Positions 1 through 11,528 of a DNA stretch of 64,000 nucleotides are shown piece by piece (positions within the stretch are counted from its first letter, which is position 1; each line of letters opens with the position of its first letter). The notes beneath the pieces are model-generated. The model did no database searches, was not told the DNA's origin, and saw nothing but the letters and a program-made list of their open reading frames with translations. The position numbers were made by a program, and so were the translations under genes. The stretch is taken from assembly GCF_003086295.3 (NCBI RefSeq), contig NC_092054.1:40431294-40495293 (forward strand), written 5' to 3'. The DNA is from Arachis hypogaea. Taxonomy: Eukaryota; Streptophyta; Magnoliopsida; Fabales; Fabaceae.

Positions 1-936
1 CAGTAACCTTGCCTTTTCCTTTCCTTTGTGAGGCAGACATCCTAAAAAACAGAAAACCAGGATATGGATAAAATAGGAAAACAAATAGGCAATTAAACAA
101 AGGAAACTCAAAGCGGCAAGGGAGAAATAGAATAAGGAAAATGAGTAAATGAAATGTGATTGAATTCATGTTAAATGGAAAAATAATCAATATGCCATGG
201 TGAGAAAGTTAGAGGAAAGTGAAAATAATTAGAAAAGAGATTAAAAAGGTTAGTATGGTTATAATTTTGAAAAAGAAATTAGTAAATTAAAATTAGTGAG
301 TTAGTAAAGTGCGGGTTAAAGTAAGTGGCATAGAAAAATTCCATATAACAAGAATTCACAGGTAAGAATAGAAGTACTCATAATCGAACAAGGAAAACAG
401 GGTGATGTTGATTCGAATAGAAATAAAGAAAGCAAAAATTGGAATCAATGAATCACAAATGCAGTTTATGAACCAGGAAATCAAAGAGGATAAGAAAGTC
501 TGCCATAGCATTCATGAAACGATTTGGGTAAAGCAGAGTAAAACAGAGTTCAGAAATGCCAAACCAAAACATGAATGAAAACAATTTACAAAAAATTTGG
601 GCAGCACTCTGGCTAAAATTGGATTGTCCCAGAAAATAAACAGCAATCATAGCAGTGCATATGAATTAAAAACTTGCTGCAGTTATCAGTAATGAATAGA
701 AACAGGAAAATTTAAAGTAACAAGCAGCAATTACAAGAAATCACAGCATATGAACGAGGTCGCAGGAACAACAGAATTGCAGTTATGATAAAATATAAGC
801 AGGAACAGTGCAAGTAAACAGACCTAGATCCACTAACCACAGCCTAAGCTACCTAACAACTTAAAAATCCACTACAGCATGCATATCTATCTATCCTAAG
901 TATGAACAAAAATGGAAAAAAATTACAGAAAAACGA
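1..936 (-). other. Element A 3' internal region, no gene seen
   Basis: AT-rich sequence between the GC-rich block and the expected 3' LTR. It holds only short chance frames, and I see no gene, RNA or further repeat in it. Confidence 0.5.
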
Positions 937-1432
937 CGAACGGATAAAAGGGGGTTGCATTTTGCGGAACCTGGTAGGCAGGAGGGGTGGAACGGGGAAG
1001 AAGGTGGCTGCGGCGGCGTCCAACGCGGTGGCGGGGCACGGCGGCGCGGTGGCGGGGCACGGCGGCGCGGTGGCGGCTGAGGGGGGGCAGTGGAAGAGGG
1101 GGAATGGGGATAGGGTTTTAGGGATAGTGATAGAGGAATGGGGGGGTTTGCGGGTGGGTGGCGGAGGGGGGCGCGGCTGGAAGGCCGGCGGTGGTGGGTG
1201 GTGGTTTGGAGGGCAGTGGTGGAGAGGGGAGGAGAGAGGAAGAGGGGAGAAGAAGGGAGGGGAGGGGGTTGCAGCGGCGGTGTCTGGACGGCGGCGGCGT
1301 CTGGGTGGTGGCGCGGTGGCGGCTGGGTGGTGCTGGTGGTGGCTGGAGGAAGAAGAAGCAGAGAGGGAGAAGAGGGTTGGGGTGGGGGGCTGCGCGACTG
1401 ATAGGGTTCGCGTGGCTGGGGGGGTTATATTT
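937..1432 (-). other. GC-rich, low-complexity block inside element A
   Basis: Purine/G-rich on the plus strand and C-rich on the minus strand, in sharp contrast to the AT-rich sequence on both sides. A 21-bp unit beginning GCGGTGGCGGGGCACGG is tandemly repeated at 1025-1087. Several frames are open because of composition, including a minus-strand proline-rich frame of about 200 codons, but none has recognisable domains. A TATA-like ATATAAC stands at 1424-1430 on the minus strand, directly after the palindrome array. Element B lacks this block. Confidence 0.55.
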
Positions 1433-1440
1433 TCGAATTC

Positions 1441-1904
1441 ACGCGGCCGCGTGGGGCACGCGGTCACGTGGTTGGGGTGAAAATGGGAGTGACGCGATCG
1501 CGTGGGGCGCGCGATCGCATGAGAGGGGGGAAAGAAGGGTGACGCGATCGCATGGGTCGCACGATCGCGTCGCTGGAATTCATGCTAAACGCACGACTCC
1601 AGCGCCATTTTAGCGCAACTCTCTGTCTCCTTTTGGGGTGATGTGCAATCCATGCGACGCGATCGCGTCGCTCACGCGGTCGCGTGGGATTGGTATTGTA
1701 CAAGTTACGCGATCGGATGGGGCATGCGATCGCGTGGGCCAATTTGTGCGAAATGCACAAGGGCCGCACGATTCCAGCCTAACTTTCTGTTCGTTGGATT
1801 CTTACGCCGATATATATATCACGCGGCCGCGTGGGTCACGCGATCGCGCGGGTGGTGTTTTTCGCAATAAGACGCGATCGCATGGGGCATGCGGTCGCGT
1901 CGTG
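1441..1904. repeat. Internal CpG-rich palindrome array (element A)
   Basis: More than a dozen copies of ACGCG-NN-CGCGT-type dyads, such as ACGCGATCGCGT and ACGCGGCCGCGT, spread over 460 bp. The same motif occurs in the LTR of this element and in the LTR and interior of element B. It lies downstream of the ORF in element orientation. Confidence 0.8.
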
Positions 1905-2124
1905 CACCCCTTTTATATATATATATGCATGAAAATTGCAGAATGCAATGATTAACATGAATGCTATGCATAATTCCAGGTTTAATAACTTAAAATGAAA
2001 AAGGAAAAATGAAAGCAATTAACAAGAAATAAATTGAAAAAGAAGCGACCATACCATGGTAGGTCGTCTCCCATCTAGCACTTTTAGTTAAAGTCCTTAA
2101 GTTGGACATTGGAGGAGTATCCTG

Positions 2125-3729
2125 TTATGGTGGCTTATGTTTAAATTCGTCTAAAAATCTCCACCAGTGCTTGGAATGCCAATAGCCTCCGGGGTCCCAA
2201 ACCAAGCATGCAAAGCTTCTGAGCAGCTCCAAACAGATTTTTAGGCTCCCGGGACGACGAATGTCAGGATAGAGTCCAGGATTCCAAGCCTTGCTTTTAA
2301 ATCCGCCTCCGTCTTGATCTACATGTTTCCATTCGGGCGGGTTAAAAAGTAGAATCTCACCTTGGTGACCAAACGTTTTCCGTGATCCATGTAATTGAGC
2401 ATGATACCAATCCGTGTACTTCGAGGTGAAGCGTGGAACCTTATTGAACCTTGTGCACCAGCTCTGAGTACAAGCCATTTCCCTCTTACTCTTAAAGCCG
2501 CAGAGAGCTCTAAGCTGGCCATCTGTTTCAAGCAAACCATATTCAAGTGAATAAGTAAAATTATAAGTTAAGGATTGTACCCACTTGAAGCTTGTATTAG
2601 GTGGTAATGGCCTTGGGATAGGTGTTTTTGGTGGTTCTGCAAGTTCCGTTTTCTTGTGCTCTTCTGTGAATTCCTCCACTTCTTTACAAAGATCTTCAAT
2701 TGTATCTATGTCCTGGTCAAAGTCTTCTGTGTCTTCCTCATCACTTGAGTCATAGATTGGAGGTTGAGAGAAATCTACCTCTGCATCATCTTCATATTCA
2801 CTTGTGGAAGATTCTTCGATCTCAGAGAATTCACTTCCGGATGCAAGTTCATCACTAAGAGAGTTAGACTTGTGACTATCATTATCGAGGGAATTTGTTT
2901 CTTGGATTATTCCGTCTGATTCTTCATAAAAGACTTGCCTTGGAGAAATATCCTCCTTAGCATCAACTGTAGTCTCCTTGACGGCGTTTTCCTCAATTCT
3001 GGATTCCCATGGAGGTTCAACATCTCCTAGGTCTTCAACCAACTCTTCTTCTTGAACAAAGACAGCTTCTTCTAATTGTTCTAGTACAAATTCATTCTCT
3101 GTCTTGTCCACTGGAGTTTTTGGTAGCTCCTTCATGCTACGCTCTTCATTGGGCTGTCCACATGGAGCTGTGGCTGATTCTTGTGTATTTGAGCGCCTAG
3201 AAGCCCATTGAATTATCGCTTGCTCCAGTTGTTGAATGGTTGTTTAAAATTTAATTACTGTTTCCTTTAGGCAATCCTCTGCTTCTCGGGTTGCTGGACT
3301 TGGACATGATACAAAAGAAAGTGGTGGTGATTGGGAACGATCGGATTGGTATTGGGGTAAGGAAGGATCATATGGTGGCGAATGGTGAAGAGAAGCTTGT
3401 GAGTGTGGTGGTTCGAGGTTATGTTGAAAGGGTGGTTTACATGCACGGGGTGGGGCTTGTTGGTAGTTACAAGGTTGTCCACCATGTCTTTCAGCTAGGT
3501 ATGCACTGTAGAATGGTCTTTGTCCAGGATATCTCGGAGGGTGTTGTTGCCAAAAGGGTTGATTAGATCTTCTTGGTTTCATCCATCCTTGATTGGTCTG
3601 ACCTTGGTACATATTCCTGCTGTAACTTCTATTTCCTTTAACAATATTAGAACCAAACTCAAAGCGAGAGGGGTGAGAGTTCAAAGTAGCAAATAAAGAT
3701 AAAAAGGAAAAACAAAAATAAATAAACAA
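2125..3729 (-). pseudogene. Element A ORF: proline-rich then acidic protein, broken
   Basis: One minus-strand frame runs from 3729 to 2125, interrupted by a single stop at 3244-3246. The N-terminal part is rich in Gln, Pro, His and Tyr. The middle is strongly acidic with Glu/Asp runs. The C-terminus has a conserved, Trp-rich segment ending in FKHKPP. The homologue in element B (51065-52599) ends in the same residues, so this is a family-specific protein. I see no zinc knuckle, gag domain, protease motif or RT motif and do not recognise the family. The stop falls where the other copy reads through, so it is a lesion and not the natural boundary between two genes. Confidence 0.7.
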
Positions 3730-3779
3730 GCAAAATAAAAATATTTACAATAACCAATAATAAGGCACACGTTAGCAGT

Positions 3780-3797
3780 TCCCCGGCAACGGCGCCA
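3780..3797 (-). other. Primer-binding site, tRNA-Asp type (element A)
   Basis: The minus strand reads TGGCGCCGTTGCCGGGGA, an 18-base complement of the 3' end of plant tRNA-Asp with its CCA. It lies three bases from the LTR end, as a minus-strand primer site should. Confidence 0.9.
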
Positions 3798-4722
3798 TTT
3801 TGACGTTGGGGTTTTTACCAGTAAAGAGAATCATAGAAACAGTTGCGTTGTAGATATAGTCTCTAAACCGACAAAAATCCCTTCGTACAAACGTTTTGGG
3901 TGTCACAAGTAACAAACCCCTTTAGAAATTGTTAACCGAGTATTCAAACCTCGGGTCGTCTTCTCAAGGAACTGCGAGGAAGTATGTTCTTATTATTGGC
4001 TATAAAGGTTATAATCGGGGTTTAGAAGATGAGAAGTAAGTAATTTAAATGACAAGTAAAGTAAATGGCAATTAAAATAAATAAATACTGTAAAGCAGAC
4101 TTTTGGCAAGGTAAGAGAAGTTGGAGGTCCAATGTAGTTATCTCTCTCAACTATAATGAAAGTTGAATCTAAATTCCACTTGGTCAACCTTTACTAGGGC
4201 AAAGGAAAGTCAAGGGACTAATTAAATTGACCTTTGAATCCTATTTATTTTCTAAGAAAAGGTTGGGATTACTTAAGTTCAGCTCAATTAGCAAGATAAC
4301 GATTATCAATTACGTTGAGTTTAATAACTGTTGAGTTGTTGAATTCTTAACCAGAACCAAAAGGGGAAAAAGTAAAATTGCTGGAATAATAAAAATATCC
4401 TTAGATGGGAAGCAATGGTAACTTAAATCAAAGAGAACAATCATAAACTGAAAATACCTCAAATATTATTAATTCAGATAACAATCTATAACATGGAAGA
4501 AATTCATAAATTCACTGATCAATTCAAGTGCTGGAATAAATAAAAGTAAAAGGAAGCTAAAACAAAGGAACGTAAAACCTGGATTGAGAGTCACTCTTAA
4601 AACAAGAAGAAATCCTAAATCCTAAGAGAGAGAGAGAGAGAAGATCTCCCTCTCAACTAAATCTAAATCATTGAAAAATAAAATATATGCGAGCTCTCTT
4701 TTGAATGGGTGCATTCCCACAC

Positions 4723-4728
4723 TTTATA
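4723..4728 (-). promoter_or_regulatory. LTR TATA box (element A)
   Basis: TATAAA on the minus strand, followed by AGTGTGGGAATGC, matches the TATAAAGTGGGAGAATGC context at the equivalent place in both LTRs of element B. It is the likely U3 promoter. Confidence 0.65.
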
Positions 4729-4823
4729 ACCTCTGGTCTATGCTGTCTGTACTTGGATCTGGGCCAAAAAGGGCTTCAGAAATCGCTGGGGGCGCATTTT
4801 GTAAATTCTGATACGTAGCCTCT

Positions 4824-5006
4824 GTCACGCGTCCGCGTGGGTCACGCGGTCGCGTCATTTGGAGCTTTTCCTTGCCATGCGGTCGCGTCAGTCACGCGTC
4901 CGCGTCGTATGCGTTCTGCTTATGTCGCGCGGTCGCGTCAGTCATGCGGCCGCGTCGCTGCATCTTCGCTTCTGGCACGTGATCGCGTCGTCCATGCGAT
5001 TGCGTG
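4824..5006. repeat. CpG-rich palindrome array in LTR U3 (element A)
   Basis: About ten imperfect copies of a short dyad with arms ACGCG and CGCGT around a variable central dinucleotide (TC, GT, GC, AT), separated by a few to about 20 bases. It ends about 100 bases upstream of the minus-strand TATA box. Some arms are decayed to ATGCG or ACGTG, as expected for CpG deamination. Confidence 0.8.
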
Positions 5007-5311
5007 AATACCAGTTTCCTTCAAAGCTCCGTTTTGTCTTCTCCTTCCATTTTTGTATGTTTTCTTTTCCATCCTTTAAGTCATTCTACCTTAGAAAATC
5101 TGAAACTACTCAACACACTAATCACAGCATCGAATGGAAATAAAGGTAATTAAAATAATTAATTTTTAAAGCTTAGGAAACATGTTTTTCACAATATGAC
5201 ATAATAAGGAAGGGAAAGTAAAACCATGCAATTAATGTGAATAAGTAGGTGAAGGATTGTATAAATCACTCAAATTAAGCACAAAAGAACTCATGAAATA
5301 TGGGTTTATCA

Positions 5312-8300
5312 ACGAACTCTCATTGATGTACAAAAAGGGGAAGTGACCCTGAGAGTCAATGAGGATGAGTTCAAGTTAAATGTTGTCAAAGCTATGCAGC
5401 ATCCATACACATCAAATGATTGCATGAGCGCTGATATTATTGACTCTTTGGTAGAAGAGATCAATATGACTGAGAGTTTCGAATCAGAGCTAGAGGACAT
5501 CTTTAAAGATGTTCAAACTGATCTGGAGGAACCAGAGACAACGAAAGAACCTCTGAAAACTCCTCAGGAAGAGGACAAGCCTCCTAAACCCGAGCTCAAA
5601 CCACTACCACCATTGCTAAAATATGCATTTTTGGGAGAAGGTGACACTTTTCCAGTGATCATAAGCTCTGCTTTAAATCCACAGGAAGAGAAAGCACTAA
5701 TTCAAGTGCTAAGGACACACAAGACAGCTCTTGGGTGGTCCATAGGTGATCTTAAGGGCATTAGCCCAGCCAGATGCATGCACAAGATCCTTTTGAAGGA
5801 TGATGCTAAGCCAGTGGTTTAACCACAGAGGCGGCTGAATCTAGCCATGAAGGAGGTGGTGCAGAAGGAGGTCACTAAGTTACTAGAGGTTGGGATCATT
5901 TATTCTATCTCTGATAGCCCCTGGATGAGCCATGTCCAATTCGTCCCAAAGAAGGGAGGTATGACAGTGATTCATAATGACAAAAATGAACTGGTTCCTA
6001 CAAGAATAGTTACAGGGTGGCGTATGTGTATTGACTACAGAAGGCTCAATACAGCCACCAGAAAGGATCATTTTCCTTTGCCATTCATAGACCAGATGCT
6101 AGAGAGACTAGCAGGTCACGAATACTACTGCTTTTTGGATGACTATTCAGGTTATAACCAAATTGCAGTAGATCCTCAAGACCAAGAAAAAACAGAATTT
6201 ACATGTCCATCTGGAGTATTTGCCTACAGAAGGATGCCTTTTTAGTCTGTGCAACGCATCTGCAACATTTCAGAGGTGCATGCTCTCTATTTTCTCTAAT
6301 ATGGTAAAAAAATTTCTGGAAGTCTTCATGGATGACTTCTCAGTATTTGGAGACTCTTTCAGCTCCTGTCTTGACCATCTAGCACTTGTTCTGAAAAGGT
6401 GCCAAGAGACTAACCTGGTTTTAAACTGGGAAAAATGTCACTTCATGGTGACTGAGGGAATTGTCCTTGGACACAAAATTTCGAACAAGGGAATAGAGGT
6501 GGATCAAGCTAAGGTAGAGGTAATTGAAAAATTACCACCACCTGCCAATGTTAAGGCAATCAGAAGCTTTCTGGGGCATGCAGGATTCTACATGAGGTTT
6601 ATAAAGGATTTTTTGAAAATCGCAAAATCTCTGAGCAATCTGCTAGCTGCTGAAATGCCATTTATCTTTGATAGAGAGTGTCTGTAGGCGTTTGAAACTC
6701 TGAAAGCTAAGCTGGTCAAAGCACCAGTTATTTCTGCACTAGACTGGACATTACCATTTGAATTAATGTGTGATGCCAGTGACCATGCTATTGGTGCAGT
6801 ATTAGGACAGAGGCACAACAAGCTTCTGCACGTCATTTACTATGCAAGCTGCGTTCTAAATAACGCACAGAAGAATTACACAACCACAGAGAAAGAGCTG
6901 CTTGCAGTGGTTTATGCCATTGACAAGTTTAGATCCTATTTAGTAGGATCAAAAGTGATTGTGTATACTTACCATGTTGCTCTTAAATATCTACTCACAA
7001 AGCAGGATTCAAAACCCAGGCTCATAAGATGGGTGTTGCTTCTGCAAGAGTTTGATATAGAAATAAGAGACAGCAAAGGGACAGAGAACCAGGTAGCTGA
7101 TCACCTGTCCCGGATAGAACCAGTAGCAGGGGCGTCCCTCCCTCCTACTGAGATCTCTGAGACCTTTCCGGATGAGCAACTCTTTGCTATTCAGGAAGCA
7201 CCATGGTTTGCAGATATTGTAAATTATAAAGATGTGAGATTCATACCCAAGCAGTACAGCAGGAAGCAAACGAAAAAACTAATTTCTGATACAAAGTACT
7301 ACTTGTGGGATGAACCATATCTCTTTAAGAGATGTGCAGACGAAATGATCCACAGATGCGTGCCTAGAGAAGAGACACAGAAGATCCTATGGCATTGCCA
7401 TGAATCACAATATGGAGGACATTTTGCAGGTGAGCGAACAGCCACTAAGGTCCTCCAATGTGGCTTCTACTGGCCTACTCTCTATAGATATTCCCGAGAG
7501 TTTGTGCATAACTGTGACAGTTGCCAGAGAGCTGGTAACTTGCCTCATGGTTATGCCATGCCTCAATAAGGGATCTTAGAGATTGAGTTGTTTGATGTAT
7601 GGGTATTGACTTCATGGGTCCTTTTCCACCATCATACTCAAACACTTACATTCTGGTGGCAGTAGACTACGTATCTAAATGGGTAGAAGCCATTGCAACA
7701 CCTACTAATGATACTAAGACAGTGCTGAAGTTCCTCCAGAAACATATCTTCAGCAGGTTTGGTGTCCCTAGAGTACTAATCAGTGATGGGGGCACTCATT
7801 TCTGCAATAAACAGCTTTACTCTGCTATGGTCCGATATGGAATTAGCTACAAAGTAGCAACTCCATATCATCCACAGACAAATGGGCAGGTTGAAGTCTC
7901 TAATAGGGAACTAAAAAGAATCCTGGAATGGACTGTAATTTCCTGTAGAAGCGATTGGGCAAAAAGCTTGGATGATGCTCTGTGGGCATACAGAGCAGCA
8001 TTCAAGACTCCTATAGGAACCTCTCCATACCAGCTTGTGTTTGGCAAGGCCTGTCATCTGCCCGTGGAACTGGAACATAAAGCCTACTAGGCAACCAGAT
8101 TCCTAAACCTGGATGCTAAGTTAGCTGGAGAGAAAAGATTGCTCCAACTGAATGAGCTGGAGGAATTCAGACTCAATGCTTTTGAAAATTCAAAAATTTA
8201 TAAGGAAAAAGCAAAAAGGTGGCATGACAAGAAACTGTCATCTAAAGTCTTTGAGTCAGGACAGAAGGTTTTGCTGTTTAACTCTAGGCTCAGATTATTC

Positions 8301-8480
8301 CCCGGGAAATTAAAATCTCGGTGGAGAGGATCATATGTGATTACAAGTGTGTCACCATATGGATATGTTGAGCTTCAGGATATTGACTCTGACAAAAAGT
8401 TCATTGTTAATGGACAGAGAATCAAACATTATCTTGAAAGCAATTTTGAGCAAGAATGCTCAAAACTGAGACTAGACTAA
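5312..8480 (+). pseudogene. Degenerate Athila-type pol (protease end, RT, RNase H, integrase)
   Basis: Domains in order: the protease tail; reverse transcriptase from about 5840 (WRMCIDYRRLN, then the catalytic FMDD at about 6328-6340); RNase H from about 6763 ([12 protein letters not shown]); the integrase HHCC finger at about 7390-7545; the integrase core at 7599-7960 with D, D and E present; and a C-terminal domain ending FIVNGQRIKHYL. Lesions are stops at about 5819, 6685, 7567 and 8088 and frameshifts near 6240 and 7600. The RNase H motif usually TDH reads TYH near 6970. Most stops fit Gln or Trp codons changed by C-to-T or G-to-A. It is dead as a gene. Confidence 0.9.
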
Positions 8481-8523
8481 AGCTCAGTCAAGGTCCAGCT
8501 AAAGATAATAAAGAAGCGCTTGA
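5312..8523 (+). mobile_element. Element C: Ty3/gypsy, Athila-type pol region, truncated both sides
   Basis: This piece starts inside the protease (the segment before VTLRVNEDEF) where element A inserted, and carries RT, RNase H and integrase. It ends about 40 bases after the pol stop in AATAAAGAAGCGCTT, where it is joined to the middle of a D-type LTR. The bases just before the join match those that follow the gag-protease ORF of D and F (13896 onward), so C belongs to the same super-family and is a candidate autonomous partner (FIDEL-like). LTRs and gag are missing. Confidence 0.8.
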
Positions 8524-9645
8524 CATCCTGGATTGTATTTTACTATTGTATTTGACATCCTGGATTGTATTTTTGATCCTGTGATCACGTTTTGGGGGCT
8601 GGCCATTCGGCCATGCCTGAACCTTTCACTTATGTATTTTCAAACGGTAGAGTTTCTGCACTCCATAGATTAAGGTGTAGAGCTCTGCTGTTCCTCATGA
8701 ATTAATGCAAAGTACTACTGTTTTTCTATTCAATTCAACTTATTCCGCTTCTAAGATATTCATTCGCACTTCAACATGAATGTGATGAACGTGACAATCA
8801 TCATCATTCCCCCACGAACGTGTGCCTGACAACCACTTTCGTTCCACCTTAGATTGGATGATTATCTCTTGGATCTCTTAATCAGAATCTTCGTGGTATA
8901 AGCTAGATTGATGGCGGCATTCATGAGAGTCCGGAAAGTCTAAACCTTGTCTATGGTATTCCGAGTAGGGCTCTGGGATTGAATGACTGTGACAAACTTC
9001 AAACTCGCGAGTGCTGGGCGTAGTGACAGACGCAAAAGGAGGGTGAATCCTATTCCAGTATGATTGAGAACCTCAGATGATTAGCCGTGCTGTGACAGAG
9101 CATTTGGACCATTTTCACAAGAGGATAGGATGCAGCCATTGACCACGGTGATGCCTCCAGATGATTAGCCATGCAGTGACAGCGCATCGGACCATTTTCC
9201 AGAGAGGATGAAAAGTAGCCATTGACAATGGTGATGTCCTTACATAAAGCCAGCCATAGAAAGGAGTAGGACTGATTGGATGAAGACAGCAGGAAAGCAG
9301 AAGTTCAGAGGGACGAAAGCATCTCTATACCTTTATCTGAAATTCTCACCAATGATATACATAAGTATTTCTATCTTTATTTTCTGTCTATTTATTATTT
9401 ATTTTCGAAAACTCCATAATCAATTATTATCCGCCTGACTGAGATCTACAAGATGACCATAGCTTGCTTCATACCAACAATCTCCGTGGGATTGACCCTT
9501 ACTCACGTAAGGTTTATTACTTGGACGACCCAGTGCACTTGCTGGTTAGTTGTATCGAAGTTGTGAATGAAAAACGATTTATTAAGACGTGCGTACAGAG
9601 TTTTTTTTTTGGCACCGTTGCCTGAGATCACAATTTCGTGCACCA
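8524..9645 (+). repeat. Element D left LTR, 5'-truncated
   Basis: It matches the F LTRs from GACATCCTGGATTG onward and ends GTGCACCA six bases before the PBS. The first roughly 620 bp (all of U3 and the TATA box) are absent. The join to element C contains a 32-bp tandem duplication: GACATCCTGGATTGTATTTT occurs at 8524 and again at 8556. Confidence 0.8.
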
Positions 9646-9651
9646 AGTTTT

Positions 9652-9669
9652 TGGCGCCGTTGCCGGGGA
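9652..9669 (+). other. Primer-binding site, tRNA-Asp type (element D)
   Basis: TGGCGCCGTTGCCGGGGA, an exact 18-base complement to plant tRNA-Asp, six bases after the LTR end. Confidence 0.9.
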
Positions 9670-11528
9670 TTGTTCGAGTTTGGACAATTGACGGTTCATC
9701 TTGTTGCTCAGATTAGGTAATTTTCTTTTTGTTTTATTTTCAAAAATTTTTCAAAAATCTTTCAAAAATTTCTCATCTGTTTTCGAAAATTATTCTAAAA
9801 TTTTTTAAGAATGAATTCTAGTATTTCATAAAGCATGTTGAAGCCTGACTGGCTGTAAAGCCATGTCTAAATTCATTTAGACTGGGGCTTCCAACCCAAC
9901 ATTATCAAGAGCAAGCTAGTTGTTGCTGATCCACCTGCTGCTATTCCTGATCCACTTGATTTACATGCTAAAGCTTGACTGGCTATTAAGCCATGTCTAA
10001 CCCTCAGATTGGAGCTTTAGACTAAGAATGCAAGATTCCTGGAATTCATATTAAAAATTTTGGAATCCTTATTTTTCTTTTTCACAAATAATTTTTGAAA
10101 AATACAAAAAAATTAGAAAATCATAAAAATAAAAAAAAATATTTTGTGTTTCTTGTTTTAGTCTTGAGTCAATTTCAAGTTTGGTGTCAATTGCATTTTT
10201 TCAAAAAAAAATTCTTTGCATTTTTCGAAAATTCATGCATTCATAGTGTTCTTCATTATCTTCAAGTTGTTCTTAGTAAGTCTTCTTGTTTGATCTTGAT
10301 GTTTTCTTGTTTTGTGTCTTTTCTTGTTTTTCATATGCATTTTTGCATCCATAGAGTCTAAGCATCAAAGATTTCTAAGTTTGGTGTCTTGCATATTTTC
10401 TTTGCATTGAAAATTTTTCAAAAATATGTTCTTGATGTTCATCATGATCTTCAAAGTGTTCTTGGTGTTCATCTTGACATTCATAGCATTCTTGCATGCA
10501 TTCCTTGCTTTGATCCATAACTTTCATGCATTGCATCATTTTTCATGTTTTTCTCTCTCATCTTTAAAAATTCAAAAATCAAAAAAATATCTTTCCTTTT
10601 TTCTCTCATAAATTTCGAAAATTTGAGTTGACTTTTTCAAAACTTTTTAAAATCTAGTTGTTTTTATGAGTCAAATCAAATTTTCAATTTAAAAATCTTA
10701 TCTTTTTCAAAATCTTTTTCAAAAATCAAATCTTTTTCATTTTTCTTATTTATTTTCGAAAATTATAAAAATATTTTTCAAAAATCTTTTTCTTCATTCT
10801 ATCTCATAATTTTCGAAAATATCATCAACAATTAATGTTTTGATTCAAAAATTTCAAGTTTGTTACTTGCTTGTTAAGAAAGATTCAAACTTTAAGTTCT
10901 AGAATCATATCTTGTGATTTCTTGTGAATCAAGTCATTAATTGTGATTTTAAAAATCAAATCTTTTTTTCAAAACTAATTTCAATCATATCTTTTCAAAA
11001 ATATCTTTTTCAAAATTATATCTTTTTCAAAAATTTGATTTTAAAATATCTTTTCTAACTTCTTATCTTCTTATCTTTTCAAAATTGATTTTCAAATTTG
11101 TTTCAACTAACTAACTAACTTTTTGTTTGTTTCTTATCTTTTTCAAAACTACCTAACTAACTCTCTCTCTTTAATTTTCAAAAATATCTCTTTTTCAAAA
11201 ATTCTTTTTAATTAACTAATTATTTTAATTTTTTATTTCAATTTTATTCCTAATTTTCGAAAATTACTAACCTTTTTCAAAAACTAATTTCGAAAATCAC
11301 TAACCATTTTTCAAAAATAATTTTCGAAAATCCTCTTCCTCTCTCATCTCCTTCTATTTATGTATTCATCTACTAACACTTCTCTTCATCTCACATCTCT
11401 GTTCTCCTCACCCTTGTGTTTCTTTCTTTACATTACATTCTTTTCTTCTTCTACTCACACAGGGGAACCTCTATACCTGGGTAAAAAGGATCCCTATTAT
11501 TATTATTTTTCTGTTCTCTCTTTTTCAT
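9670..11528 (+). other. Element D leader, AU-rich, no gene
   Basis: About 1.86 kb of T/A-rich leader between PBS and gag, with many TTTTCAAAAA and TTTTCGAAAA runs. It contains a copied segment (CTGGCTGTAAAGCCATG, then CTGGCTATTAAGCCATG) and two copies of AAGTTTGGTGT at 10177 and 10377. The equivalent leader in element F is 36078-37963. Short frames here are chance. Confidence 0.65.

Larger units (their letters stand above)
1..5311 (-). mobile_element. Element A: LTR retrotransposon without pol, cut by window edge
   Basis: Reading on the minus strand, the element starts with a 5' LTR (3801-5311), then a tRNA-Asp primer-binding site (3780-3797), a proline-rich/acidic ORF (2125-3729), a palindrome array (1441-1904) and a GC-rich block. 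The 3' LTR must lie left of base 1. It is the same family as element B at 48922-56868: the LTR starts TGATAAACC, the PBS is the same and the ORF product is homologous. No reverse transcriptase, integrase or recognisable gag domain is seen, so it is judged non-autonomous. It sits inside the protease-coding part of element C, whose reading frame resumes at 5312. The target-site duplication cannot be tested because the far end is missing. Confidence 0.85.
3801..5311 (-). repeat. Element A 5' LTR (1511 bp)
   Basis: The reverse complement begins TGATAAACCC at 5311 and ends in CA at 3801, three bases from the primer-binding site. It is alignable along its length to the 1474-bp LTRs of element B, including the CpG-rich palindromes, the TATA box and the conserved end near the PBS. 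It contains no gene. Confidence 0.85.

Noticed and set aside
853..1613. Overlapping long open frames on both strands in the GC-rich block, including a proline-rich frame of about 200 codons
   Set aside because: Open because of composition, several frames at once, no domain, no homologue in element B.
1441..1904. CpG island of a host gene promoter
   Set aside because: CpG comes from a repeated dyad also found in LTRs of the same family. No host exon is nearby.
10095..10611. Open frames in the D leader encoding hydrophobic peptides
   Set aside because: Composition-driven T-rich frames, broken in the F counterpart, upstream of the real gag start.
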